This document shows, one piece after another, positions 27,119-36,698 of a DNA stretch of 64,000 bases (the stretch's first letter is position 1; each line of letters opens with the position of its first letter). The notes under the pieces are model-generated. The model worked only from the letters and a program-made list of their open reading frames with translations, was not told the origin of the DNA and did not search any database. Made by a program: the position numbers and the translations under genes. Source of the stretch: an uncultured Coprococcus sp. (GTDB taxonomy: Bacteria; Bacillota; Clostridia; Lachnospirales; Lachnospiraceae); the NCBI GenBank assembly GCA_900548215.1, contig URJI01000001.1, positions 1 through 64,000 of the forward strand. Reading direction: 5' to 3'.

Positions 27119-28282
27119 TTATATGACTCTTACCTTTACTACTCCCTCGATTGCTGAGAGCTCTGCGATGTCGTCTGCTGTTGGCTCTACACCGATATCA
27201 AGGATTGAATATGCATAATCACCCTTTGCCTTGCTGATCATTCCTGATACGTTGCCACCCTTCTTGGAGAATACTCCTGTGAACTGGGTGAGCATGTTAG
27301 GAATGTTCTTGTGGCAGATTGTAACTCTGGCTACATCACTGCACTGTCCCATGTTGACATTTGGATAATTTACAGAATTCTTGATGTTTCCATCGTTGAT
27401 ATATGACTTGATCTCCTTACAAGCCATAACTGCACAATTGTCCTCTGACTCTGCTGTTGAAGCTCCAAGATGTGGGAATGCTACAACGTTCTTGTAACCT
27501 GCTATGGCCGGGTTAGGGAAGTCTGTCATATACTTTGCAACCTTGCCCGAGTCGAGTGCCGCCTTCATATCCTCATCGTTGACCAAAACGTCTCTTGCGA
27601 AGTTGAGGATCTTAACGCCATCCTTCATCATTGCAAATGCATCTGCATTGATCATGCCCTTTGTGCTGTCAAGTGCAGGAACATGAACTGTTATATAATC
27701 ACAATCTCTGTAGATATCCTCTACATTTGTGATGTGCTTTACATCCTTTGAAAGTCCCCATGCTGCATCTACTGACACATATGGATCATATCCGTATACC
27801 TGCATACCGAGCTTAAGTGCAACATTTGCAACTTTTGCTCCGATGGCGCCAAGTCCGATTACACCGAGCTTCTTGCCGAGGATCTCATTGCCTGCGTAGT
27901 TCTTCTTCTGCTTCTCCACCATCTTGGCGATATCCGCCTCAGCGGCATTGTCCTTAACCCAATTGTAACCGCCAACAAGGTCTCTTGAAGCCATGAGAAG
28001 CGCTGCTACTACAAGCTCCTTAACACCGTTTGCATTTGCTCCCGGTGTGTTGAATACTACGATACCCTTCTCAGCGCACTTATCAAGTGGAATGTTGTTG
28101 ACACCCGCACCTGCACGGGCTACTGCCAGAAGGTTGTCTGACAGCTCAAGATCATGCATTGATGCACTTCTGACAAGAACTGCATCTGCATCTGCGAAAT
28201 TGTCTGTTACTTCATATGTATCAGGTAAAAGTTCCATACCGCATGCTGCGATAGGATTTAAGCAATTAATCTTTACTGACAT
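27119..28282 (-). CDS. serA: D-3-phosphoglycerate dehydrogenase
   Basis: A 387-residue NAD-dependent enzyme for the first step of serine synthesis, oxidising 3-phosphoglycerate. Features: ARAGAGVNNIPLD in the substrate region, GLGAIGAKVANVALKLGM nucleotide-binding fold, and the catalytic His in FPHLGASTAESEDN. A C-terminal ACT domain (ITICHKNIPNMLTQFTGVFS) probably senses serine. The ATG at 28280-28282 has a GGGAG site 9 bases upstream; the longer frame beginning at 28348 adds 22 residues not typical of the family. It sits 108 bases downstream of serC, a gap containing a small palindrome (GTATGATCACATAC) but no obvious promoter. Confidence 0.95.
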   Translation of the reverse strand: MSVKINCLNPIAACGMELLPDTYEVTDNFADADAVLVRSASMHDLELSDNLLAVARAGAGVNNIPLDKCAEKGIVVFNTPGANANGVKELVVAALLMASRDLVGGYNWVKDNAAEADIAKMVEKQKKNYAGNEILGKKLGVIGLGAIGAKVANVALKLGMQVYGYDPYVSVDAAWGLSKDVKHITNVEDIYRDCDYITVHVPALDSTKGMINADAFAMMKDGVKILNFARDVLVNDEDMKAALDSGKVAKYMTDFPNPAIAGYKNVVAFPHLGASTAESEDNCAVMACKEIKSYINDGNIKNSVNYPNVNMGQCSDVARVTICHKNIPNMLTQFTGVFSKKGGNVSGMISKAKGDYAYSILDIGVEPTADDIAELSAIEGVVKVRVI

Positions 28283-28390
28283 GTCTTTTTCTCCCTTTTC
28301 TGTGACACAGGTAATTGTATGATCACATACTGCAAACTTTACGATCACCCGCCACTATCTATATCGTCTTCTACTATGTAATACTTAATA

Positions 28391-29473
28391 TTACTTGTTC
28401 TCTGCCTCGAACTTCTTCATGAACTCTACAAGCTTCTCAACGCCCTCGATCGGCATTGCGTTGTAGATAGATGCTCTCATACCACCTACTGTTCTGTGGC
28501 CCTTGAGGTTGACAAATCCTGCCTCTGTAGCCTCCTTGACGAACTTGGCATCAAGATCTGCGTCTCCTGTTACAAATGGTACGTTCATGAGTGAACGGTC
28601 TTCCTTTACTACAGTTCCCTTGAAGAGCTCTGAGCTGTCGAGGAAATCATAAAGAATCTTAGCCTTTTTCTCGTTGTGAGCCTTCATAGCCTCAAGGCCG
28701 CCCATCTCCTTAACCCACTTGAATACCTTGCCACAGATATAGATACCGTAGCATGGAGGTGTGTTGTAGAGTGAGTCTGCATCTGCCTGGGTCTTGTACT
28801 TGAGCATGGTTGGTGTAAATGGCATAACGTCATCTCTGATGAGATCCTCACGGATGATAGCCACTACAACACCAGCAGGACCAACGTTCTTCTGTACACC
28901 AAAGTAGATCATACCATAATCCTCAACATTTACAGGCTGTGAGAGAATGTCTGATGACATATCTGCAACGAGTATCTTGCCCTTTGTGTTAGGAAGTGTG
29001 TGGTATGTTGTTCCATATATAGTATTGTTATGACAAATGTATACATAATCAGCATCGTCATCGATTGAAAGATCTGAACAGTCTGGGATATATGAGAAAG
29101 TCTTGTCTGCTGATGATGCAACTGCAACTGCCTTTCCATATTTCTTTGCTTCTTCGTATGCTTTCTTTGCCCACTGACCTGTAATGATGTAATCAGCTAC
29201 ACCATTCTTCATAAGATTCATTGGAATTGCTGCGAACTGCTGAGAAGCTCCTCCCTGAAGGAAAAGCACCTTGTAGTTGTCAGGTATATTCATGAGATCT
29301 CTGAGATCCTTCTCTGCCTCTTTGATGATATTGTCGAAGGCTTTGGACCTGTGGCTCATCTCCATTACGCTCATGCCTGTTCCCTTATAATCAAGCATTT
29401 CTTCTGCTGCCTCTTTTAATACCACCTCAGGAAGAACTGAAGGGCCTGCTGAAAAGTTATACACTCTTGCCAT
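28391..29473 (-). CDS. serC: Phosphoserine aminotransferase
   Basis: A 360-residue PLP enzyme that transaminates 3-phosphohydroxypyruvate to phosphoserine, the second step of serine synthesis. Conserved blocks: MARVYNFSAGPSVLPEVVL, VMEMSHRSKAF, FLQGGASQQFAAIPMNL, and the PLP lysine in FGVQKNVGPAGV. The true start is the ATG at 29471-29473, preceded by GGAGAG; the open frame extends 123 codons further upstream only because the palindromic element there lacks stops. It is the first gene of serC-serA-asd and is preceded by a leader of about 490 bases holding element A. Confidence 0.96.
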   Translation of the reverse strand: MARVYNFSAGPSVLPEVVLKEAAEEMLDYKGTGMSVMEMSHRSKAFDNIIKEAEKDLRDLMNIPDNYKVLFLQGGASQQFAAIPMNLMKNGVADYIITGQWAKKAYEEAKKYGKAVAVASSADKTFSYIPDCSDLSIDDDADYVYICHNNTIYGTTYHTLPNTKGKILVADMSSDILSQPVNVEDYGMIYFGVQKNVGPAGVVVAIIREDLIRDDVMPFTPTMLKYKTQADADSLYNTPPCYGIYICGKVFKWVKEMGGLEAMKAHNEKKAKILYDFLDSSELFKGTVVKEDRSLMNVPFVTGDADLDAKFVKEATEAGFVNLKGHRTVGGMRASIYNAMPIEGVEKLVEFMKKFEAENK

Positions 29474-29505
29474 TTTTGTTATCTCTCCTTCTTTGATTTT
29501 GTGAC

Positions 29506-29779
29506 GATAATTTTGCTTTAAGCTGAATGCACTTGTGATTGGCTGTATATGACATTCTTCGGAACGCTCCCGCTCGTCTACTCCTGCAGCGGTACTAAGG
29601 TGCTGCTTACGCACCACCTCTGGTATCGCCCCCTCCCTACGGTCGGCGGCATGTCGTCGGTGCATAAAAGAATGTGTCTTCGACACATTGGCACCGACTA
29701 AGGACCGGCGGAGTAGAATGTCCTTCGAATGGCATATACAACCAATCACAAGCAATTTATTCTTTCTAGCAAAATTATC
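29506..29779 (-). repeat. Palindromic structured element, copy A (candidate RNA)
   Basis: A nested inverted repeat of 274 bases. Outer arms GATAATTTTGCT / AGCAAAATTATC enclose a 20-bp stem (CTTGTGATTGGTTGTATATG and its complement, one G-U pair). Inside come CATTC/GAATG, GGA/TCC, CTACTCC/GGAGTAG and the core CGGT/ACCG flanked by asymmetric loops (GC/CTGCA and CCTTAG/CTTAGT). The apex carries two more hairpins, one with stem AATGTGTC/GACACATT and one GGTGGTGC/GCAGCACC with a GTAA loop. A conserved AGCGGGAGCG bulge follows the core. The core, bulge and ends recur in copy B at 31787-31987 with different stem sequences. It lies in the presumed leader of serC-serA-asd. A TTGTGAC heptamer on both sides could be a target duplication. 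The family is not one I recognise. Confidence 0.75.
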
Positions 29780-29964
29780 TGGTTGTGACTTAATTAAATG
29801 TGTGCGAGATAATCTATTAACAAAAATGTCCTTCGTTCCCATTTATATTAAAATTCTGACTTATCTTTGTTCTTTTGGTGTATCCCGCTTGCGATTTTCA
29901 AGTTTTTCGGTTCAAAATCTTATGTTTTCAAGTAATTTAACTTTATTATCGCTTATATCCCTGT

Positions 29965-29993
29965 ACTATAGCACTCTTTTCGCCTGTCGGCAA
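29965..29993 (-). promoter_or_regulatory. Candidate promoter of serC-serA-asd
   Basis: Minus-strand TTGCCG (29988-29993), 17-base spacer, TATAGT (29965-29970). It is the best match between the ilvB terminator and serC and would place element A within a transcribed leader of about 490 nt. The -35 is only partly consensus. Confidence 0.45.
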
Positions 29994-30009
29994 GTGGGGA
30001 TTATATATA

Positions 30010-30053
30010 AAGGCACCATATTTATGTATGTATCCACACAAATATGGTGTCTT
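30010..30053 (-). terminator. Intrinsic terminator after ilvB
   Basis: Minus-strand hairpin ACACCATATTTGTG / CATAAATATGGTGC with a ten-base loop followed by CTTTATATATAA, about 25 bases past the ilvB stop. It separates the leu/ilv genes from serC. Confidence 0.7.
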
Positions 30054-30076
30054 TTCGTCTTTTGTCGGCGTATATA

Positions 30077-31750
30077 TTACATATCATCCTCTGAGAAACA
30101 GGTGTCGATGGCTGCTCCCGGAGCTACCATTGGCCATACCTTGTCGTCTCCCGCTATTGTTACATCTATTACTACTGGTCTGCCTGCTGTCAGGGCTGTC
30201 TTCATTGCTGCCTCGAACTCATCAAGTGTGTTGGCTCTGATTCCAATTGCACCAAGTCCCTCTGCTACCTTGACGAAATCTACTGAATCGTCAAGCACAG
30301 TATTGGAATATCTGTGGTCATAGAACAGTGTCTGCCACTGTCTTACCATTCCAAGTACATGGTTGTTCAAAACTACCTGGATGATAGGCACGTTGTATCT
30401 TGCCGCTGTTGCTATCTCGTTCAGATTCATTCTGAAACATCCGTCTCCGGCTATGTTGATGACTGCCTTGTCAGGTCTGCCATACTTTGCACCGATAGCA
30501 GCGCCAACACCGTAACCCATGGTTCCAAGTCCGCCTGATGACAGAAATGTCCTAGGCTCCTTGAATGTATAGTTCTGAGCTGCCCACATCTGATGCTGTC
30601 CGACATCTGTTGTGATGATCGCATCACCCTCTGTAAGCTCGTAGATCTTCTTGATAGCTGCAGGTCCGTTCAGTGTGTCAAAGCTGTACACGTCAGGATT
30701 CTGCTTCTTGAGATCTTCAATCTCAGACATCCATGTCTTGTTGGACTGTGCTGCAAGCTTGCTGTTGAGAATCTTCAGAACCTCCTTTGCATCGCCAACT
30801 ATGCTGGCATTTGTAGGGATGTTCTTGTCTATCTCAGCAGCATCTATATCTATATGTATGATCTTTGCATTTGGCGCAAACTTGGATGCGTTTCCGATAA
30901 CTCGGTCTGAGAATCTGGCACCAACAACGATCACAAGGTCTGCCCTTGACACGCCGAGGTTTGACACCTTGGTTCCGTGCATACCGATCATGCCTGTATA
31001 TCTCTCGCTTCTTCCGTCAAATGCACCTTTACCCATAAGTGTATCGCACACAGGTGCATCCACTTTATCTGCAAATTCTGCAAGCTCTGCTGACGCGTCA
31101 GAGATGATGCATCCGCCGCCCGCCATGATAAATGGTCTTCTTGAAACCTTGATCATCTCAAGGACCTTGTTCACATCCTCCTCGCGGATTGTGTCTGTCT
31201 TTCTCTCGATGACTTCCGGTGTCTCTGGTATATACTCTGTCTCCGCTGCGGTTACATCCTTTGTTATATCCACAAGCACCGGGCCAGGTCTTCCGCTCTT
31301 TGCGATCTTGAATGCACGTCTGATGGTCGGTGCAAGATCATCTATGTGCTTCACGATGAAGCTGTGCTTGGTGATAGGCATAACAACTCCTGCAATGTCT
31401 ACCTCCTGGAAGCTGTCCTTACCGAGCATATTTACGCCTACGTTTGCTGTTATAGCTACAACGGGAATAGAATCCATGTATGCAGTTGCTATACCTGTTA
31501 CAAGGTTAGTGGCACCCGGACCTGATGTGGCCATACATACTCCGACCTTGCCTGTAGCTCTGGCGTATCCATCTGCCGCATGGGCAGCGCCCTGCTCATG
31601 TGATGTGAGCACATGGTTGATCTCATCCTGGTGCTTGTAGAGGGCATCGTATACGTTGAGGATAGTTCCTCCTGGATAACCGAACACGGTGTCAACGCCC
31701 TGTTCTTTAAGGCACTCTATAACAATTTCAGAACCTGATATCTTTGACAT
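30077..31750 (-). CDS. ilvB: Acetolactate synthase, large (catalytic) subunit
   Basis: A 557-residue ThDP/FAD enzyme that condenses two pyruvates to acetolactate, or pyruvate and 2-oxobutyrate, for valine, leucine and isoleucine synthesis. The catalytic Glu lies in TSHEQGAAHAADGYARATG; FAD-domain blocks include GPVLVDITKDV; the ThDP/Mg motif is GDGCFRMNLNEIATAARYN, ending at the conserved Asn. GGAG lies about 9 bases before the ATG. It follows ilvD with a 239-base gap that contains palindromic element B. No small regulatory subunit gene (ilvN/H) and no ilvC lie in the window, so the set is completed elsewhere. Confidence 0.95.
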   Translation of the reverse strand: MSKISGSEIVIECLKEQGVDTVFGYPGGTILNVYDALYKHQDEINHVLTSHEQGAAHAADGYARATGKVGVCMATSGPGATNLVTGIATAYMDSIPVVAITANVGVNMLGKDSFQEVDIAGVVMPITKHSFIVKHIDDLAPTIRRAFKIAKSGRPGPVLVDITKDVTAAETEYIPETPEVIERKTDTIREEDVNKVLEMIKVSRRPFIMAGGGCIISDASAELAEFADKVDAPVCDTLMGKGAFDGRSERYTGMIGMHGTKVSNLGVSRADLVIVVGARFSDRVIGNASKFAPNAKIIHIDIDAAEIDKNIPTNASIVGDAKEVLKILNSKLAAQSNKTWMSEIEDLKKQNPDVYSFDTLNGPAAIKKIYELTEGDAIITTDVGQHQMWAAQNYTFKEPRTFLSSGGLGTMGYGVGAAIGAKYGRPDKAVINIAGDGCFRMNLNEIATAARYNVPIIQVVLNNHVLGMVRQWQTLFYDHRYSNTVLDDSVDFVKVAEGLGAIGIRANTLDEFEAAMKTALTAGRPVVIDVTIAGDDKVWPMVAPGAAIDTCFSEDDM

Positions 31751-31786
31751 TATTATCTTCTCCTTCTTTTTCTCTCATATCGTAAA

Positions 31787-31987
31787 GATAATTGTGAAAC
31801 ATGTAGATTATGAACTTCTTAGATATTTTAGCCTACCAATCGGAGGTCGCTCCCGCTTAACTTAGCCTGCAGCGGTACTAAGATGCCGCTGTAGCGCCAT
31901 CTAAGGACCGGCGGCTGCGTATTCCCCCGATTTGGTAAGGCTAAACAATCTCAGTCGTAATCTACATATTTGAATTTCATAATTATC
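31787..31987 (-). repeat. Palindromic structured element, copy B (candidate RNA)
   Basis: A 201-base nested inverted repeat between ilvD and ilvB. Outer arms GATAATT.TGAAA / TTTCACAATTATC lead to ATGTAGATTA/TAATCTACAT, then a stem of about 19 bp (TTTAGCCTTACCAAATCGG and its near complement). The core shared with copy A follows: AGCC/GGCT, loop GC/CTGCA, CGGT/ACCG, loop CCTTAG/CTTAGT, then an apical hairpin ATGGCGC/GCGGCAT. The conserved AGCGGGAGCG bulge lies 3' of the core. Except for core and ends the two copies differ in sequence, yet both remain paired. The element begins two bases after the ilvD stop codon, within the presumed leu-ilv transcript. Confidence 0.75.
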
Positions 31988-31989
31988 AG

Positions 31990-33660
31990 CTAGTTCTTTG
32001 GCACCTCAAGCACAGCGCCTCTGTTGCCCGATGTAACCATTGCTGCGTATCTTGCAAGGTAGCCTGTTGTAACTCTTGGCTCTCTTGGTGTCCATGCAGC
32101 CTTTCTCTTTGCAAGCTCCTCGTCTGAGACATCGAGCTTGATGCTGAGGTTGTTGATATCGATCTCGATCATATCACCCTCCTCAACAAGAGCGATAGGT
32201 CCGCCCACGGCAGCCTCAGGTGATACGTGTCCGATGGATGCTCCACGGCTTGCTCCTGAGAATCTTCCATCTGTGATAAGAGCTACTGATGAACCAAGTC
32301 CCATTCCTGCTATGGCTGATGTAGGATTGAGCATCTCTCTCATACCAGGACCGCCCTTTGGTCCCTCGTATCTGATGACTACCACGTCACCCTCTACAAT
32401 CTTACCACCCTTGATAGCTGCGATCGCGTCCTCCTCGCAGTCAAATACCCTTGCAGGGCCCTTGTGAGCCAGCATTTCAGGCACAACTGCTGATCGCTTT
32501 ACTACAGAGCCGTCCGGTGCAAGGTTACCCTTTAATACAGCCAGACCACCTGTAACTGAATATGGATTGTCCATAGGTCTGATGACCTCAGGATTCTTGT
32601 TGACACTGCCTGCAACAGCCTCTCCTATTGTCTTACCTGTAACTGTCATGCAGTCCTTGTTGATGAGTCCTGCATCGGCAAGCTGCTTGATAACCGCATA
32701 CACACCGCCGGCCTCGTTGAGATCCTCCATGTATGTGTGGCCTGCAGGGGCAAGGTGGCACAGGTTAGGTGTCTTTGCGCTGATCTCATTTGCAAAAGAG
32801 ATATCAAAGTCGAATCCGATCTCATGTGCTATAGCTGGGAGGTGGAGCATAGAGTTGGTCGAACATCCAAGTGCCATATCAACTGTGAGAGCGTTGATGA
32901 TGGACTCCTTAGTGATGATATCTCTAGGCTTGATGCCCTTTCTGTACATATCCATAACAGCCATACCTGCATGCTTTGCAAGCTTAAGTCTCTCTGAATA
33001 AACGGCTGGAATAGTTCCATTTCCTGGAAGTCCCATTCCAAGAGCCTCGGTCAGACAGTTCATTGAGTTTGCTGTGTACATACCTGAACACGATCCGCAT
33101 GTAGGACATGTCTTGCACTCATACTCGTATACATCCTCCTCAGTCATGGTTCCGGCTGCATATGAACCTACAGCCTCGAACATACTTGAAAGGCTTGTCT
33201 TATTTCCCTTTACATGTCCGGCAAGCATAGGACCGCCAGATACAAATACTGTTGGGACATTTACTCTGGCTGCAGCCATGAGAAGTCCAGGAACGTTCTT
33301 GTCACAGTTAGGGATCATAACCAGTGCGTCAAACTGATGAGCTATAGCCATAGCCTCTGTTGAGTCTGCGATCAGATCTCTTGTAACCAGTGAATACTTC
33401 ATTCCGATATGTCCCATTGCTATACCATCACACACAGCGATAGCCGGGAACATAACAGGTGTACCGCCTGCCATGGCAACTCCCATCTTTACTGCCTGTG
33501 CTATCTTGTCCAGGTTCATGTGGCCTGGAACTATCTCATTGTATGAACATACAATACCTACTAATGGTCTCTCCATCTCTTCCTTTGTCATGCCCAGTGC
33601 GTTGAACAGAGATCTGTGTGGCGCCTGCTGCATTCCTACCCTAACATTATCACTCTTCAT
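31990..33660 (-). CDS. ilvD: Dihydroxy-acid dehydratase
   Basis: A 556-residue Fe-S enzyme dehydrating 2,3-dihydroxy acids to the 2-keto acid precursors of valine and isoleucine. The cluster cysteines lie in PNCDKNVPG and [25 protein letters not shown] blocks (near residues 120 and 190). Other family motifs are [19 protein letters not shown] and [16 protein letters not shown]. The ATG at 33658-33660 is chosen because GGAGGAG sits 6 bases upstream and the family starts MKSDxVKxG; an upstream in-frame ATG adds five residues. It begins 27 bases after leuB. Confidence 0.96.
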   Translation of the reverse strand: MKSDNVRVGMQQAPHRSLFNALGMTKEEMERPLVGIVCSYNEIVPGHMNLDKIAQAVKMGVAMAGGTPVMFPAIAVCDGIAMGHIGMKYSLVTRDLIADSTEAMAIAHQFDALVMIPNCDKNVPGLLMAAARVNVPTVFVSGGPMLAGHVKGNKTSLSSMFEAVGSYAAGTMTEEDVYEYECKTCPTCGSCSGMYTANSMNCLTEALGMGLPGNGTIPAVYSERLKLAKHAGMAVMDMYRKGIKPRDIITKESIINALTVDMALGCSTNSMLHLPAIAHEIGFDFDISFANEISAKTPNLCHLAPAGHTYMEDLNEAGGVYAVIKQLADAGLINKDCMTVTGKTIGEAVAGSVNKNPEVIRPMDNPYSVTGGLAVLKGNLAPDGSVVKRSAVVPEMLAHKGPARVFDCEEDAIAAIKGGKIVEGDVVVIRYEGPKGGPGMREMLNPTSAIAGMGLGSSVALITDGRFSGASRGASIGHVSPEAAVGGPIALVEEGDMIEIDINNLSIKLDVSDEELAKRKAAWTPREPRVTTGYLARYAAMVTSGNRGAVLEVPKN

Positions 33661-33687
33661 CTTATTCTCCTCCAATAATGGTTCTTT

Positions 33688-34770
33688 CTATATTCTCTCG
33701 CAGATAAGATCACCCATCTCGGAACAGCTTACGAGCTGTGTTCCCTCTGAGTGGATATCTATTGTTCTGTATCCGTCCTTGAGTACCTGCTTTACAGCGT
33801 TCTCCACTGCATCTGCCTCTTTGTCGAGGTCAAATGTGTATCTGAGCATCATGGCTGCCGACAGGATGGTTGCTATTGGATTCGCCTTGTTCTGTCCTGC
33901 TATGTCAGGTGCTGATCCGCCTGATGGCTCATACATACCGAACTTTGTCTCGTTAAGCGATGCCGATGAAAGCATTCCGATAGAACCTGAGATCATGGAC
34001 GCCTCGTCTGAAAGGATGTCACCGAACATGTTCTCTGTAAGGACCACGTCAAACTGTGCAGGATCCTTCACAAGCTGCATCGCACAGTTGTCGACGAGCA
34101 TGTGCTCAAGCTCAACCTCTGGGTAATCCTTTGCCACTTCCTCAACGACCTTTCTCCAGAGTCTTGATGAGTCAAGGACATTTGCCTTGTCAACGGATGT
34201 GACTTTCTTTCTTCTCTTCATAGCTATGTCAAATGCTTTGATGGCTATTCTTCTGATCTCGTTCTCATTGTATGTGAGGGTATCAACGGCTGTCATAACT
34301 CCGTCAACCTCCTCTGTGTGTCTCTCGCCGAAGTAGAGACCACCGGTGAGCTCTCTCATCATCATCATATCAAATCCACGCTCTGCGATCTCAGCCTTGA
34401 GTGGGCAAGCCTCCTTCAGCTCATCATAGAGATTTGCAGGACGAAGGTTTGCGAAGAGGCCAAGTTCTTTTCTGATCTTTAACAGTCCTGCCTCCGGGCG
34501 GAGATTTGGAGGGAGCTTATACCATGGTGATGTGGATGTATTTCCTCCGATTGAACCGAGGAGAACAGCATCCTTTGACTTTGCAACTGCCACTGCCTCG
34601 TCTGTGAGCGGCACACCTGCCACGTCTATTGAACATCCACCCATGAGAATCTGCTCATAGTCAAATGTATGTCCGAACTTTTTACCTACTGTATCAAGGA
34701 CCTTCATAGCCTCTGTGACTACCTCAGGGCCGATACCATCGCCTTTTATTACGGCTAAATTACACTGCAT
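33688..34770 (-). CDS. leuB: 3-isopropylmalate dehydrogenase
   Basis: A 360-residue NAD-dependent enzyme oxidising 3-isopropylmalate in leucine synthesis. N-terminal block LAVIKGDGIGPEVVTEAMKVL, substrate region LRKELGLFANLRPANLYDEL, RELTGGLYFGERH, VDKANVLDSSRLWRKV and the Asp-rich metal site at ENMFGDILSDEASMISGSIGMLSSAS are all as in LeuB rather than isocitrate dehydrogenase. AAGGAAT precedes the ATG. It is the third gene of leuC-leuD-leuB-ilvD-ilvB, 23 bases after leuD. Confidence 0.96.
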   Translation of the reverse strand: MQCNLAVIKGDGIGPEVVTEAMKVLDTVGKKFGHTFDYEQILMGGCSIDVAGVPLTDEAVAVAKSKDAVLLGSIGGNTSTSPWYKLPPNLRPEAGLLKIRKELGLFANLRPANLYDELKEACPLKAEIAERGFDMMMMRELTGGLYFGERHTEEVDGVMTAVDTLTYNENEIRRIAIKAFDIAMKRRKKVTSVDKANVLDSSRLWRKVVEEVAKDYPEVELEHMLVDNCAMQLVKDPAQFDVVLTENMFGDILSDEASMISGSIGMLSSASLNETKFGMYEPSGGSAPDIAGQNKANPIATILSAAMMLRYTFDLDKEADAVENAVKQVLKDGYRTIDIHSEGTQLVSCSEMGDLICERI

Positions 34771-34793
34771 TTTCTTATTCCTTCTTTCGATTA

Positions 34794-35282
34794 TTAATTC
34801 TTGCTATTTATATAGTTGATGAGGCCCTCACTCTTGATGATCTCCTGCATGAACGGAGGGAATGCCTGACCCTTGAACTCTGTCCCTCTAGTTCTGTCAT
34901 AGATCATACCACTGTCGAAGTCAATCTCCACATCATCGCCTGCCTGGATAGCCTCAGCAGCCTCAGGGCACTCGATGATAGGAAGTCCGATGTTGATGGC
35001 ATTCCTATAAAATATTCTGGCAAATGTCTCTGCGATTACACAGCTTATTCCTGAAGCCTTGATGGCTATAGGTGCATGCTCTCTTGAAGATCCACAGCCG
35101 AAGTTCTTTCTTGCCACCATGATATCGCCAGGTTTAACACGCTTAACGAAATCCTTATCTATATCTTCCATACAGCTCTTTGCAAGCTCTGCAGGATCTG
35201 ATGAATTCAGGTATCTTGCAGGGATGATTACATCTGTATCTACGTTGTCACCATATTTGTGTACTGTTCCATGTGCTTTCAT
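34794..35282 (-). CDS. leuD: 3-isopropylmalate dehydratase, small subunit
   Basis: A 162-residue swivel-domain subunit that partners LeuC in isomerising 2- to 3-isopropylmalate. It opens [25 protein letters not shown], contains the active-site loop [19 protein letters not shown] and ends with short helices. The length and the [13 protein letters not shown] motif fit the LeuD/HacB family of Clostridia and archaea. GGAG precedes the ATG. It is downstream of leuC with a 104-base gap that contains a hairpin (35309-35363). Confidence 0.95.
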   Translation of the reverse strand: MKAHGTVHKYGDNVDTDVIIPARYLNSSDPAELAKSCMEDIDKDFVKRVKPGDIMVARKNFGCGSSREHAPIAIKASGISCVIAETFARIFYRNAINIGLPIIECPEAAEAIQAGDDVEIDFDSGMIYDRTRGTEFKGQAFPPFMQEIIKSEGLINYINSKN

Positions 35283-35308
35283 AGTCTATCTCCTTTATCT
35301 CTACAGAA

Positions 35309-35363
35309 ATTTGCTAAATCAAGCATCCCTGACCTTTGGGGAGCTTTAACATGCTTAGCAAAC
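35309..35363 (-). other. Intercistronic hairpin between leuC and leuD
   Basis: Inverted arms TTTGCTA..AGCAT / ATGCT.....TAGCAAA enclose a GC-rich middle containing CTCCCC. It lacks a T tract, so it is not a clear terminator; it may be an mRNA-stabilising or processing hairpin that tunes leuC relative to leuD. Confidence 0.4.
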
Positions 35364-35386
35364 TTCTTCATATTCTATGTTTTTTA

Positions 35387-36652
35387 TTACAGACCAAGTT
35401 CGTCAGGACTGCTGATCTTACCTGTGATGGCTGAAGCTGCTGCTACAGCAGGGCTGGCAAGATATACCTCTGAGTCAACGTGACCCATACGTCCTACGAA
35501 GTTACGGTTTGTTGTTGATACAGCTCTCTCTCCCGCTGCCATAACGCCCATATGTCCTCCAAGACATGGTCCGCATGTAGGAGTTGAAACCACTGCTCCA
35601 GCCTTGACAAATATAGTCATGAGGCCTTCTTCAATACACTGAAGGTAGATATCCTGTGTTCCAGGGATGACGATAACTCTGACACCGTCAGCAACCTTTC
35701 TTCCCTTGATGATATCTGCTGCAATTCTCATATCTGAGATACGTCCATTTGTACATGAACCGATGACAACCTGATCGATCTTGATATCGCCGACCTCGTC
35801 GATGGTTCTGGTGTTCTCCGGGAGATGAGGGAAGGCAACTGTCGGCTTAAGCTGTGACAGGTCGATGGTGTACTCTGCATCATATACAGCGTCCTCGTCC
35901 GCCTCATACTTTGTATATGACTTTGTGCTGTGCTCCTTCATGTACTCCTCTGTAAGCTCATCTACAGGGAAGATACCGTTCTTGGCACCAGCCTCGATGG
36001 CCATGTTTGCAATTGTAAATCTGTCGTCCATGGTAAGGTTCTTGATACCCTCGCCAACGAACTCCATAGACTTGTAAAGTGCTCCGTCAACACCGATCAT
36101 ACCGATGATGTGAAGGATGACATCCTTACCGCTGATCCACTTTGCCTTCTCTCCAACGATGTTGAACTTGATGGCTGATGGAACCTTGAACCAGGCCTTG
36201 CCCATCACCATTCCTGCTGCCATATCTGTACTTCCGACACCTGTTGAGAATGCTCCGAGTGCTCCGTATGTACATGTGTGTGAGTCTGCACCGATACATG
36301 TCTCTCCTGCTACGATAAGTCCTTTCTCTGGAAGGAGCGCATGCTCGATACCCATTGCTCCGACATCGAAATAATTCTCGATCTCATTTGCCGCTGAGAA
36401 CTGTCTTACACACTTACAATGCTCTGCACTCTTGATATCCTTGTTAGGTGTGAAGTGATCCATGACAAGTGCTATCTTCTTCTTGTCAAATACTTCCTTC
36501 TTGTTGAACTTCTCCATCTCGTGAATTGCGACTGGAGTTGTTACGTCATTTCCTAATACTAAATCCAAATCTGCCTCGATAAGCTGTCCTGCTTCAACTG
36601 ATGGCAGTCCTGCATGAGCAGCTAAAATCTTCTGAGTCATGGTCATACCCAT
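35387..36652 (-). CDS. leuC: 3-isopropylmalate dehydratase, large subunit
   Basis: A 421-residue aconitase-superfamily subunit carrying the [4Fe-4S] cluster. Motifs: [14 protein letters not shown] start, [53 protein letters not shown], and the cluster cysteines in [14 protein letters not shown]. Length is typical of the clostridial/archaeal LeuC class. GGAGG lies 9 bases before the ATG. It is the first gene of leuC-leuD-leuB-ilvD-ilvB and is divergent from a LysR-type gene, with which its promoter overlaps. Confidence 0.96.
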   Translation of the reverse strand: MGMTMTQKILAAHAGLPSVEAGQLIEADLDLVLGNDVTTPVAIHEMEKFNKKEVFDKKKIALVMDHFTPNKDIKSAEHCKCVRQFSAANEIENYFDVGAMGIEHALLPEKGLIVAGETCIGADSHTCTYGALGAFSTGVGSTDMAAGMVMGKAWFKVPSAIKFNIVGEKAKWISGKDVILHIIGMIGVDGALYKSMEFVGEGIKNLTMDDRFTIANMAIEAGAKNGIFPVDELTEEYMKEHSTKSYTKYEADEDAVYDAEYTIDLSQLKPTVAFPHLPENTRTIDEVGDIKIDQVVIGSCTNGRISDMRIAADIIKGRKVADGVRVIVIPGTQDIYLQCIEEGLMTIFVKAGAVVSTPTCGPCLGGHMGVMAAGERAVSTTNRNFVGRMGHVDSEVYLASPAVAAASAITGKISSPDELGL

Positions 36653-36698
36653 ATTTATAGTCCTCCTATCATTTATTTCTTAATACAAATTCTTACTC

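Larger units (their letters stand above)
29474..30076. other. 603-base intergenic leader between ilvB and serC
   Basis: From right to left this stretch holds the ilvB terminator (30010-30053), a probable serC promoter (29965-29993), about 180 AT-rich bases without recognisable features, and the palindromic element A (29506-29779). Last come the serC ribosome site and start. No credible protein gene is present; open frames crossing it have no ribosome sites or recognisable products. Confidence 0.8.

Noticed and set aside
29560..29720. T-box leader upstream of serC.
   Set aside because: The AGGGTGGNACCGCG antiterminator motif and a specifier loop are absent; the similar-looking GGTGGTGC is one arm of a simple hairpin with a GTAA loop.
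29474..29842. An N-terminal extension of serC of 123 residues, because the frame stays open.
   Set aside because: SerC begins at MARVYNFSAGP with a ribosome site; the extension is translated palindrome sequence and has no family similarity.
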